A model generated the notes under the pieces. The model saw only the letters and a program-made list of their open reading frames with translations. It made no database searches and had not been told where the DNA came from. This document shows positions 1 to 7,900 of a stretch of DNA of 64,000 nt, piece by piece; within the stretch, counting starts at the first letter, position 1, and every line of letters starts with the position of its first letter. The translations under genes were made by a program, and so were the position numbers. Source of the DNA: JALSHZ01 sp964614535 (GTDB lineage: Bacteria; Pseudomonadota; Gammaproteobacteria; UWMA-0217). Location: positions 81,824 through 145,823 of the forward strand of contig CAZTOZ010000016.1 of the NCBI GenBank assembly GCA_964614535.1. Reading direction: 5' to 3'.

Positions 1-1
1 G

Positions 2-397
2 TTCATGCAACAGATCAACGAAGAGGGCACGACGATCATCCTCACCACCCACTATCTGGAGGAGGCCGAGAATCTCTGCCGCAACATCGCCATCATCGAC
101 GCCGGCAGGATCATCGAGAACACCAGCATGAAGGCGCTGCTGTCGAAACTGGAGCACGAGATCTTCGTCCTCGACCTGCGCCACCCGCTCACGACCGTGC
201 CGCGGATCGAAGAGATCGGCATCACGGTACGCGACGAATACACGCTGGAGATCTGCGTCAGCAAGACGATGTCGCTCAACGAAGTGTTCCAGATCCTCGA
301 CCGCCACGGCATCGAGGTGCTCAGCCTGCGCAACAAGCACAACCGGCTGGAGACGCTGTTCCTCGACCTGGTCGGCAACGGGGAGCGAGCCGCATGA
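2..397 (+). CDS. ABC transporter ATP-binding protein, C-terminal part (cut by window edge)
   Basis: This is the C-terminal part (about 130 residues) of the ATPase of an ABC-2 type exporter; the Walker A and signature motifs lie upstream of the window. The first visible residues contain the H-loop region (TTHYLEEAE), where the switch histidine follows a TT pair, as is typical of DrrA/NodI/YadG-type ATPases. The rest is the usual poorly conserved C-terminal domain. The stop overlaps the permease start by 4 bases (ATGA), so the two are translationally coupled and should form one complex. It resembles YadG of the YadGH pair. The substrate cannot be told from the sequence. Confidence 0.85.
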   Translation, partial: FMQQINEEGTTIILTTHYLEEAENLCRNIAIIDAGRIIENTSMKALLSKLEHEIFVLDLRHPLTTVPRIEEIGITVRDEYTLEICVSKTMSLNEVFQILDRHGIEVLSLRNKHNRLETLFLDLVGNGERAA

Positions 398-1167
398 CAC
401 CCCGGGAGAAATTCACCGCCTATCTCACCATCGTCATCAAGGAGTTTCTGCGCTTCGTCCGCATCTGGCCGCAGACGCTGGTGCCGCCGGCCATCACCAC
501 CGGGCTCTACATCGTCATCTTCGGAGGACTGATCGGGCCGCGGATCGGCGAGATGGCGGGCTTCTCCTACATGCAGTTCATCATTCCCGGCCTCATCATG
601 ATGAGCATCATCACCAACGCCTACGCCAACGTGGTGTCGTCGTTCTATCTCGCCAAGTATTCCCACAGCGTCGAGGAGATGCTGGTCTCGCCGCTGCCCA
701 ACAGCATCATTCTGCTCGGTTACCTCAGCGGCGGCGTCGCCCGCGGACTGATGGTCGGCGCGCTGGTGCTGGCCGTCTCCCTGTTCTTCACCGAACTGCA
801 CCTCCACAGCCTCGCCGTCGGCATCAGTATCACCGTGCTGACCGCCGTGCTGTTTTCACTGGCGGGTTTCATCAACGCCATCTACGCCAACAGCTTCGAC
901 GACATATCGATCATCCCCACCTTCGTGCTGACGCCCCTGACCTACCTCGGCGGCATCTTCTACTCCATCTCGATGCTGCCACCATTCTGGCAGGAGGTCT
1001 CCCGCCTCAACCCGATCCTCTACATGATCAATGCCTTCCGCTACGCCATGCTCGGCGTCTCCGACATTCCGCTGACCATCTCCTACGTCACCATCACGGC
1101 GTTCATCGTCGTTCTGTTCATCATCGCGCTGCGGCTGCTGGCGCGCGGCAAGGGGATACGCAGCTGA
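394..1167 (+). CDS. ABC-2 type transporter permease (YadH/NodJ-like)
   Basis: A 257-residue inner-membrane permease of the ABC-2 family with about six hydrophobic segments: near residues 30-50, 60-85, 105-135, 140-165, 170-195 and 225-250. The conserved ABC-2 stretch PTFVLTPLTYLGGIFYS precedes a periplasmic loop and the last helix, as in YadH, NodJ and polysaccharide or drug exporters. It partners the ATPase just upstream, with which it shares a 4-base overlap. The gene ends 23 bases before a convergent gene, with no clear terminator between them. The exported substrate is unknown. Confidence 0.85.
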   Translation: MTPREKFTAYLTIVIKEFLRFVRIWPQTLVPPAITTGLYIVIFGGLIGPRIGEMAGFSYMQFIIPGLIMMSIITNAYANVVSSFYLAKYSHSVEEMLVSPLPNSIILLGYLSGGVARGLMVGALVLAVSLFFTELHLHSLAVGISITVLTAVLFSLAGFINAIYANSFDDISIIPTFVLTPLTYLGGIFYSISMLPPFWQEVSRLNPILYMINAFRYAMLGVSDIPLTISYVTITAFIVVLFIIALRLLARGKGIRS

Positions 1168-1190
1168 CGCCACCCCGCGTTCCCACGCGC

Positions 1191-1769
1191 TCACCCCAAC
1201 CAGTAGACCAGCCCCATCGTCACCGCCGCGATCAGCACCGTCTGCAGACCGCTGCGCCACCAGGAGACGCCAGAGACGCGGCCGAGAAACACGCCGAGCA
1301 GGAAGATCACCAGCAACGCCATGACGATGGCGAGATGGAGCGGCGCCAGCGGCAGATCGACGCCAGCCTCGGCCAGCCACAATGGCGCGATGATCAGCAG
1401 CGAGATGAGCAGCGGCGCCAGCCCGTTGACCAGCCCGATCAGCAGCGGCACCCAGCGGGCGGCACGGCCGTGGGCACTCTGTTCGAGGCCGGTCATCATC
1501 GCCCGCTCCAGGTCGAGCAGCGCCTTGCGCCGCTCGGCCACTTCGCTGACGTAGGCGCTGCTGACACCGCTGACTGCGAGCGCCACGGCGGCACCGACAC
1601 AGGCACTGATGACGACGGCTGGCGCCGTCGGCGCCGAGACGGCGAATCCCATGACGATGCCGAGCATCGTCAGCGCGCCGTCGAAGCCGTTGACCACGAA
1701 GTAACGCCGCATGATGCCGTGGGAGCCGGAGATCTCCAGCAGCATTCCGAGCCTGCGCAGAGAAGACAT
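1191..1769 (-). CDS. VIT/CCC1-like membrane protein
   Basis: A 192-residue integral membrane protein. The N-terminal stretch RRYFVVNGFDGALTMLGI matches the first helix of the VIT1/CCC1 family (iron/manganese vacuolar transporters and prokaryotic relatives). It has about five hydrophobic segments, with a charged cytoplasmic stretch after helix 2 (residues 70-95, EVAERRKALLDLERAM) where family members carry acidic metal-binding residues. A transport role in metal homeostasis is an inference from the family. The ATG lies 3 bases after the stop of the DUF211 gene, so the two are almost certainly co-translated. Confidence 0.7.
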   Translation of the reverse strand: MSSLRRLGMLLEISGSHGIMRRYFVVNGFDGALTMLGIVMGFAVSAPTAPAVVISACVGAAVALAVSGVSSAYVSEVAERRKALLDLERAMMTGLEQSAHGRAARWVPLLIGLVNGLAPLLISLLIIAPLWLAEAGVDLPLAPLHLAIVMALLVIFLLGVFLGRVSGVSWWRSGLQTVLIAAVTMGLVYWLG

Positions 1770-1772
1770 GGG

Positions 1773-2033
1773 CTACACGCCGCCGATCACTTCCACTTCA
1801 TCGATGCTGTGCAGCGATCCGCCGGCTTCGGTGATCGCCGCCGCGATGGCGTCGAAATCCAGCGCCTCACCCTCGATCTCCAGCCGCAGGGTCTCGGTGC
1901 GCTCATCCACCTCCAGCACCACCGCCGCCACCTCGTAACCCGCGCCCACGTCGGCGACGGCACGGCTGAAATCCAGCACATTGGGCTGGTGTGGCTTGAG
2001 AATGTCGAGTATCAGGCGTTTGACGATGGCCAT
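1773..2033 (-). CDS. DUF211 family protein
   Basis: An 86-residue soluble protein starting MAIVKRLILDILKPHQPN, the conserved N-terminus of DUF211, a small ferredoxin-like-fold family best known from archaea. I chose the ATG at 2033 over a longer upstream reading because family similarity begins exactly there and GGAG sits 8-9 bases upstream; the upstream extension is low-complexity. The function of DUF211 is not established. It is directly upstream of, and coupled to, the VIT/CCC1-like gene (3-base gap), so a shared role in metal handling is plausible but unproven. Confidence 0.75.
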   Translation of the reverse strand: MAIVKRLILDILKPHQPNVLDFSRAVADVGAGYEVAAVVLEVDERTETLRLEIEGEALDFDAIAAAITEAGGSLHSIDEVEVIGGV

Positions 2034-2332
2034 GGGTCGTGCTCCGGCATGAGAGGGGTCTCCATGACAAGTATCGATCGTTGCGCAAGGAAACGCACCC
2101 CCCGGCGCCCGACCGCGGTACGCGCAAGGGACCGGGCCACTGGCTGCACGGCACCGGGGAACCGCCCGACAGCCGTTAGCGCAGAGGGTGTGCTCCCCGA
2201 CGACACCGCCGAACGCGGCGGAATTCAAGGGCCGAGCCCCCCCTTTTCCGAGACACCCTTTCGGCCCGCTCGGGTGAATTCATTACGCAAATGTAATAGA
2301 GTTGCGCAGCTACAGTCCCAATCGGATGTTCC
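2034..2332. other. Intergenic region between DUF211 gene and fabA
   Basis: This gap carries the promoters of the divergent DUF211/VIT pair and of fabA-fabB. Most of it is G+C-rich with no credible coding frame. The last 60 bases before fabA become AT-richer and hold a short inverted repeat. I see no RNA gene or riboswitch. Confidence 0.5.
2282..2297. promoter_or_regulatory. Candidate operator upstream of fabA
   Basis: Perfect 5-base arms ATTAC and GTAAT are separated by six bases and lie 36 bases before the fabA ATG, overlapping a possible -10 (TAATAG). A regulator of unsaturated fatty acid synthesis is an attractive partner, but the motif does not match the FabR or FadR sites I know. Short arms make chance occurrence possible. 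Confidence 0.3.
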
Positions 2333-2848
2333 ATGGAAAAGAAAAACGCCTACACGCGCGACGAGCTGCTGGCCTGCGGCCACGGCGAACTGTTCGGCCC
2401 CGGCAATGCGCGGCTGCCCCTGCCCAATATGCTGATGATGGACCGCATCACCCATATCAGCGATACCGGGGGCACCCACGGCAAGGGGGAGATCATCGCC
2501 GAGCTGGATATCAAACCCGACCTCTGGTTCTTTGCCTGTCACTTCGAAGGCGATCCGGTGATGCCTGGCTGCCTGGGGCTGGACGCACTGTGGCAGCTGG
2601 TGGGCTTCTTCCTCGGCTGGAACGGCAACCCGGGGCGGGGCCGTGCGCTGGGCGCCGGCGAAGTGAAGTTCTTCGGCCAGATCCTGCCGGACAACCAGCT
2701 GGTCACCTACCATCTGGACATCACCCGGCTGATCCAGCGCAAACTGGTCATGGGCATCGCCGATGCCACGGTCGCCGTCGATGGCCGCGAGATCTACTCC
2801 GCAAAGGACCTGAAAGTGGGTCTGTTCACCTCAACCGAAAATTTCTGA
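2333..2848 (+). CDS. fabA: 3-hydroxydecanoyl-ACP dehydratase/isomerase FabA
   Basis: FabA dehydrates 3-hydroxyacyl-ACP and isomerises trans-2-decenoyl-ACP to cis-3-decenoyl-ACP, the branch point to unsaturated fatty acids. At 171 residues it matches the family length. The active-site His lies in FACHFEGDPVMPGCLGLDA (residues about 65-83) and the partner Asp in the same GCLGLDALWQ stretch, both as in E. coli FabA. It is followed 13 bases later by fabB, the usual operon partner of FabA. The ATG at 2333 matches the family N-terminus, although the ribosome-binding site is weak. Confidence 0.97.
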   Translation: MEKKNAYTRDELLACGHGELFGPGNARLPLPNMLMMDRITHISDTGGTHGKGEIIAELDIKPDLWFFACHFEGDPVMPGCLGLDALWQLVGFFLGWNGNPGRGRALGAGEVKFFGQILPDNQLVTYHLDITRLIQRKLVMGIADATVAVDGREIYSAKDLKVGLFTSTENF

Positions 2849-2861
2849 ACCGGACATCACC

Positions 2862-4079
2862 ATGCGTCGAGTCGTCGTTACCGGCATCGGCATCGTTTCC
2901 TGTCTCGGAAACGACAAGGAAGCCGTCACCCACTCCCTCCGTGAAGCCCGCTCGGGCATCACGTTCCAGCCCGACTACCAGGAGATCGGCATGCGCAGCC
3001 ATGTGGCCGGCGTCCCGCAGATCGACCTGAAGGAACACATCGACCGCAAGCAGCTTCGCTTCATGGGCCATGCCGCGGCCTATGCCTATGTCGCCATGGA
3101 CCAGGCCATCGCCGATGCGGGCCTGGAAGCGGCCGATGTCTCCAACGAGCGTACCGGCATCATCGCCGGCTCGGGCGGCGCGTCGTCGTCGAGCCAGGTG
3201 GAAGCGGCCGATATCCTGCGCGCCAAGGGAATCCGCCGGGTCGGCCCCTATCGCGTCACGCAGACGATGGCCAGCACCGTCTCCGCCTGCCTGGCCACGC
3301 CGTTCAAGATCAAGGGCGTCAACTACTCCATCTCCTCGGCCTGCTCCACCAGCGCCCACTGCATCGGCAACGCCGTGGAACTGATCCAGTGGGGCAAACA
3401 GGACATCGTCTTCGCCGGTGGCGGCGAGGAGGTCCACTGGACGCTGAGCGCCCTGTTCGACGCGATGGGCGCGCTATCGAGCAAATACAACGAGACACCG
3501 GAGAAGGCCTCCCGCGCCTACGATGCCGACCGCGACGGTTTCGTCATCGCCGGTGGCGGCGGCATGCTGGTCGTCGAGGCGCTGGAGCACGCCAAGGCCC
3601 GCGGCGCGAAGATCTATGCCGAGATCGTCGGCTACGGCGCCACCTCCGACGGCTACGACATGGTCGCCCCCTCCGGCGAAGGAGCCGTGCGCTGCATGCA
3701 GCAGGCGCTGGCCACCGTCGAGGGCCCCATCGACTACATCAACGCCCACGGCACCAGCACGCCCGTCGGCGATATTCGCGAGCTCGCCGCCGTGAAAGAG
3801 ACTTTTGGCGACGACATTCCCATCATTGGCTCCACCAAGTCGCTGTCGGGCCACTCGCTCGGGGCCGCTGGGGTGCAGGAAGCCATCTACTCCTTGTTGA
3901 TGATGGAAAACGGCTTCATCGCCGAGTCGGCCAACATCGAGCATCTCGACCCGGAAGCGGCCGGCATGCCGATCGCCACCGAACGCAAGGACGACGTGAC
4001 ACTCGATCGCGTCATGTCCAACAGTTTCGGTTTCGGCGGTACGAATGCCAGCTTGGTTCTGCAGCGATACCAGGGTTGA
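2862..4079 (+). CDS. fabB: 3-oxoacyl-ACP synthase I FabB
   Basis: FabB elongates cis-3-decenoyl-ACP and so commits FabA's product to unsaturated fatty acids. The 405-residue protein has the thiolase fold: catalytic Cys in SSACSTSAHCIGNAVE (about residue 163) and the two catalytic His in NAHGTSTPVGD and KSLSGHSLGAAG. The C-terminal NSFGFGGTNASL is also conserved. It sits 13 bases after fabA in the same operon. A G+C-rich hairpin follows the stop. Confidence 0.97.
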   Translation: MRRVVVTGIGIVSCLGNDKEAVTHSLREARSGITFQPDYQEIGMRSHVAGVPQIDLKEHIDRKQLRFMGHAAAYAYVAMDQAIADAGLEAADVSNERTGIIAGSGGASSSSQVEAADILRAKGIRRVGPYRVTQTMASTVSACLATPFKIKGVNYSISSACSTSAHCIGNAVELIQWGKQDIVFAGGGEEVHWTLSALFDAMGALSSKYNETPEKASRAYDADRDGFVIAGGGGMLVVEALEHAKARGAKIYAEIVGYGATSDGYDMVAPSGEGAVRCMQQALATVEGPIDYINAHGTSTPVGDIRELAAVKETFGDDIPIIGSTKSLSGHSLGAAGVQEAIYSLLMMENGFIAESANIEHLDPEAAGMPIATERKDDVTLDRVMSNSFGFGGTNASLVLQRYQG

Positions 4080-4103
4080 CCCCAGGAGAAAACAACGAAA
4101 CCG

Positions 4104-4134
4104 CCGGGCCGCCGTCCAGCCGCGGCGGACCCGG
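4104..4134 (+). terminator. Possible fabAB terminator hairpin
   Basis: A strong G+C hairpin (CCGGG/GCCG arm at 4104-4114 pairing with 4123-4134, one bulged base) starts 25 bases after the fabB stop. Only two T residues follow, so it would be a weak intrinsic terminator or an mRNA-stabilising stem. Confidence 0.35.
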
Positions 4135-4156
4135 TTGATGCGAATCAAGGCGAACT

Positions 4157-4195
4157 GTGAACGATCTTGACATCGTTCACGAAGCCATCGATTAT
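4157..4195 (+). promoter_or_regulatory. Promoter with overlapping palindromic operator for the sulfur-globule-like gene
   Basis: A -35 box TTGACA (4167-4172, all six consensus bases) and a -10 box GATTAT (4190-4195, four of six) are 17 bases apart. They predict a start near 4202 and a leader of about 42 bases. A perfect 9-base inverted repeat, GTGAACGAT at 4157-4165 and ATCGTTCAC at 4172-4180 with a 6-base spacer, covers the whole -35 box. This is the classic placement of a repressor site. It is not followed by a T-run, so I do not read it as a terminator. The cognate regulator is not identifiable here. Confidence 0.65.
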
Positions 4196-4243
4196 CCGAT
4201 GACATACGGTACCAATCAACACCTTATCCAGGAGACTTTCAAC

Positions 4244-4780
4244 ATGAAACGAAAGATTTTGCGCACGGCAGTGACGGCCGCGCTTCTGGCGCTGGCCTCC
4301 ACTGCCAACGCCGGTTTCTTCAACGACGATGACGATCCGTGGGACGACAACGACTGGCCCGAGTGGACCCCCATGTACTGGATGGAAGAGTTCATGGACG
4401 AGTGGGACGATGACGACGACGATTACTGGCGCTGGGGCGGTCCCCGCTGGGGTGGTCCCGCCTGGGGCGGCCCGGGTTGGGGTGGTCCTCGCTGGGGCGG
4501 TGGCCCCGGTTTTGGCTGGGCGCCGTCGTTCAACGGCCCATCGTTCGGCCCCTCTTTCGGCAGCGGCCCCCGTTGGGGCGGTCCCGCGGTTCCCCCGCCG
4601 GGCTATCTCCCGCCGCCGCCCCGTGGCCCGGCCTATGGCCCCGGTCCGCGCCCCTACGGGCCACCACCGATGATGCCGTATGGCCGCCCGGGCATGCCGA
4701 TGTATGCGCCGCAGGGCGCCGCGCCGGCACCTCGTCAGGCGCCCCAACAGGCACCGGCGCAGGCACCGCAAGCCAAATAA
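4244..4780 (+). CDS. Secreted Trp/Gly/Pro-rich protein, sulfur-globule-protein-like
   Basis: A 178-residue secreted low-complexity protein. Residues 1-23 form a signal peptide ending ANA. Residues 24-62 are strongly acidic and Trp-rich (FFNDDDDPWDDNDWPEW, then MYWMEEFMDEWDDDDDD). Residues 64-88 are five WGGPx pentapeptides. The rest is Pro/Gly/Tyr-rich with a Gln/Ala/Pro tail. This composition resembles the envelope proteins of periplasmic sulfur globules in sulfur-oxidising Gammaproteobacteria; the assignment rests on composition and resemblance, not on a catalytic motif. The start at 4244 is fixed by the signal peptide and by AGGAG 8 bases upstream. It is a single-gene unit with its own promoter and terminator, consistent with high expression. 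Confidence 0.6.
   Translation: MKRKILRTAVTAALLALASTANAGFFNDDDDPWDDNDWPEWTPMYWMEEFMDEWDDDDDDYWRWGGPRWGGPAWGGPGWGGPRWGGGPGFGWAPSFNGPSFGPSFGSGPRWGGPAVPPPGYLPPPPRGPAYGPGPRPYGPPPMMPYGRPGMPMYAPQGAAPAPRQAPQQAPAQAPQAK
4433..4507 (+). repeat. 15-base tandem repeat encoding WGGPx
   Basis: Five Trp codons at 4433, 4448, 4463, 4478 and 4493 are exactly 15 bases apart, each starting a TGGGGYGG-type unit. The last unit is followed by an extra Gly. The DNA copies differ mostly at third positions, so the protein repeat is better kept than the DNA. Confidence 0.85.
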
Positions 4781-4805
4781 CGGCGCCTGGTCGAAGCGAA
4801 CGGAG

Positions 4806-4836
4806 GGCGGGCATCCCTGGGATGTCCGCCTTTTTT
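4806..4836 (+). terminator. Intrinsic terminator of the sulfur-globule-like gene
   Basis: The stem GGCGGGCAT (4806-4814) pairs with ATGTCCGCC (4822-4830) through one G-U pair; the loop CCCTGGG can extend the stem by three pairs. Six T residues follow directly. It lies 25 bases after the stop codon. Confidence 0.9.
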
Positions 4837-4954
4837 GTTTGGTGCCCGACGAGCCCGCAGACCGAAGGGGGTTCCTGATCCGTCGGGCGATCCGTTGCCG
4901 CTTGCCTCGAGAACCACGCCGTGAAGACGGCGCCATCATCCGCGCGAACGGGTT

Positions 4955-7900
4955 TCAGTCGGGATAGCGCACGCTGACGTTGCCCTCGCCCGCCCACTGC
5001 GCCAGCCGTTTCAGGCATTCGTCGGTGGGCGTTACCCGCCATTGGTCACCCAGACGGATTTCTGCCGTCGCCTTGCCATTGACGTAGTGGAGCACCACCG
5101 GGCAGCCCCCGTCCCGATAGGGCTTCAGCAGACGGGATATCTCGGCCCCGCCATCGGCCAGCAATTCGCGCCCGACCCGCAGCGCCAGGCATCGGGCGTA
5201 CCGGCTGCGCGCCTGTTGGATGTCGAACAGCGCCTTACAGCGCAACCGCAGCGCCCCGGAATAGTCATCGAAGGCCAGCGCCCCATCGACGACGAGTATC
5301 CGATCCCTGGCCAGCAGCTCGGCATACTTTTCGTACTCTTCGCCGAACAGGCTCACCTCGATCCGGCCGGAGCGGTCATCCAGCGTCACGAAGGCCATCT
5401 TGCCCCGACGACCGTTGCGAACCCGGATTTCGATGACCAGACCGGCGATCACCACCTGTTTCTCCGCCCCCCGCCTGCCCTGGGTGGCGCTGTCGAGGTT
5501 GAGATCGGCGATACGGCAGCTGGTGAAAACCTTGAGCTCGTCGAGATAGCGGTTGATGGGGTGGCCGGTGAGGTAGAGGCCCAGCGTCTCCTTCTCCTGG
5601 GTGAGCCGGTGCAGCTCATCCCACTCCGGCAACGGCTCGCGGGCCGTCTCCTCGACGGTGATGGCCGGCCCGCCAAAGAGGTCGGCCTGCCCCGCCGCCA
5701 GATCGCGATGATGCTGCTCCGCCCGCTGCATGGCGTCGTCGAGCCAGGCCATGGCGCTGGCGCGGCTGGGGGTGATGCTGTCGAGCGCGCCGGCGCGGAT
5801 CAAGGCCTCGAGCACGCGCCGGTTGGTCTTCTGGGTATTGATGCGGCGGCAGAGGTCGTCGAGCGACCGGTAGGGACCGTTGGCCTCACGCTCCTCGATG
5901 AGATTCTCGATGGCACCCTCGCCCACCCCCTTGAGCGCGCCGAGGCCATAGACGATGCTGCCATCGGCCAGCGACGAGAATTTGTATTGCGAGCGGTTGA
6001 CGTCCGGTGGAATCACGGTCAGCCCGAGATCACGGCAGTCGTCGATCAGCGTCACCACTTTGTCGGTATTGTCCATGTCCGCCGACAGCACCGATGCCAT
6101 GAACTCGGCCGGATGGTGTTTCTTCAGCCACGCCGTCTGATAGGAGAGCAGCGCATAGGCGGCCGAATGGGACTTGTTGAAGCCGTAACCGGCGAATTTC
6201 TCCATCAGGTCGAAGATGTAGGTGGCGACATGCTCCTCGACCCCCCGTTCGGTGGCGCCGGAGACGAAGATGCTGCGTTGCTTCTCCATCTCCTCGGGCT
6301 TTTTCTTGCCCATGGCACGACGCAGCATGTCGGCGCCGCCGAGGGTATAACCGGCCAACACCTGCGCGATCTGCATCACCTGCTCCTGATAGAGGATGAC
6401 GCCATAGGTGGGTTTGAGGATCGGTTCCAGGTCGGGGTGGGGATACTCCACCCTCTGCCGCCCGTGCTTGCGCGCGATGAAGTCATCCACCATTCCCGAC
6501 TGCAACGGCCCGGGCCGGAACAGCGCCACCAGCGCGACGATGTCCTCGAAGACATCCGGCTGGAGGCGTTTGATCAGATCCTTCATGCCACGGGACTCGA
6601 GCTGGAACACCGCGGTCGTCTGCTGCGCCTTCAGCAATTCGAACGTCGCCGGATCGTCCAGCGGGATACGGGAGATGTCGAGGCGCTCGTCACCATTGCC
6701 ACGGTGGGCATTCACCGCCTTCACCGCCCAGTCGATGATCGTCAGCGTGCGCAGGCCGAGAAAATCGAACTTCACCAGGCCGACGGCCTCGACATCGTCC
6801 TTGTCGAACTGGGTGACGAGGTTGCTGCCGTCCGCCTCGCAGTAGAGCGCGGAGAAGTCGGTCAACCGGGTCGGCGCGATGACGACACCACCGGCATGCT
6901 TGCCGGCATTGCGCGAAATGCCCTCCAGCTTCATCGCCAGATCGATCAGGGCGCGAACCTCCTCGTCCTCGTCGTAGAGCTTCTTCAGATCCTCCGAGGC
7001 CTCGAGCGCCTTGGTCAGCGTCATGCCGATCTCGAACGGCACCGCCTTGGCGATGCGATCGACGAAACCGTAGGGGTGATCGAGCACCCGCCCCACGTCC
7101 CGAACCACCGCCTTGGCCGCCATCGACCCGTAGGTGATGATCTGCGATACCTTCTCCCGCCCGTACTTGCGCGCCACATAGGCGATGACGTCGTCACGCC
7201 GGTCCATGCAGAAATCGACGTCGAAATCCGGCATCGAGATCCGCTCGGGGTTGAGGAAACGCTCGAACAGCAGATCGTAGGCCAGCGGATCGAGATCGGT
7301 GATCTTCAACGCATAGGCCACCAGCGAGCCAGCCCCCGAACCCCGCCCCGGCCCCACCGGAATACCGTTGTCCTTGGCCCATTGGATGAAGTCGGCGACG
7401 ATCAGGAAATAGCCGGGAAAACCCATCTGGTTGATGACGTCGAGCTCCGTCTCCAGCCGCTCGTGGTAGGCGCGGGCACGCGCCTCCCGGTCCTCGCAGT
7501 CCGGTGGCAACAGCACCTCCAGCCGCGCCGCCAACCCTTTGCGCGACACCTCGCAGAAATACGCCTCGGTGGTCATTCCCTCCGGGATCGGAAACTCCGG
7601 CAACACCGGCGTGCCGAGATTCAGCGTCACCGCGCAGCGGCGGGCGATCTCGACGCTGTTCTCCAGCGCCTCGGGAATGTCGGCAAACAGTGCCGCCATC
7701 TCGTCGGCACGCTTGAGATACTGCTGATCGGTGTATTTGCGCGGACGCCGGCTGTCGCTCAGCGTGTAGCCGCCGTGGATGCAGACCCGCGCCTCGTGGG
7801 CCTCGAAGTCCTCCCGGTGAATGAAGCGTACATCGTTGGTGGCCACCACCGGCAGCCCCTCTCGCGCCGCCAGCGCCACCGCTGCTTCGATATAGGCCTG

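Noticed and set aside
1773..2228. 151-residue version of the DUF211 protein
   Set aside because: The first 65 residues are Cys/Arg/Pro-rich and unlike the family; similarity begins at the internal Met with its own GGAG.
4157..4243. N-terminal extension of the sulfur-globule-like protein from GTG at 4157
   Set aside because: The extension would bury the signal peptide, and the GTG lies inside the promoter palindrome. The ATG at 4244 has its own Shine-Dalgarno sequence.
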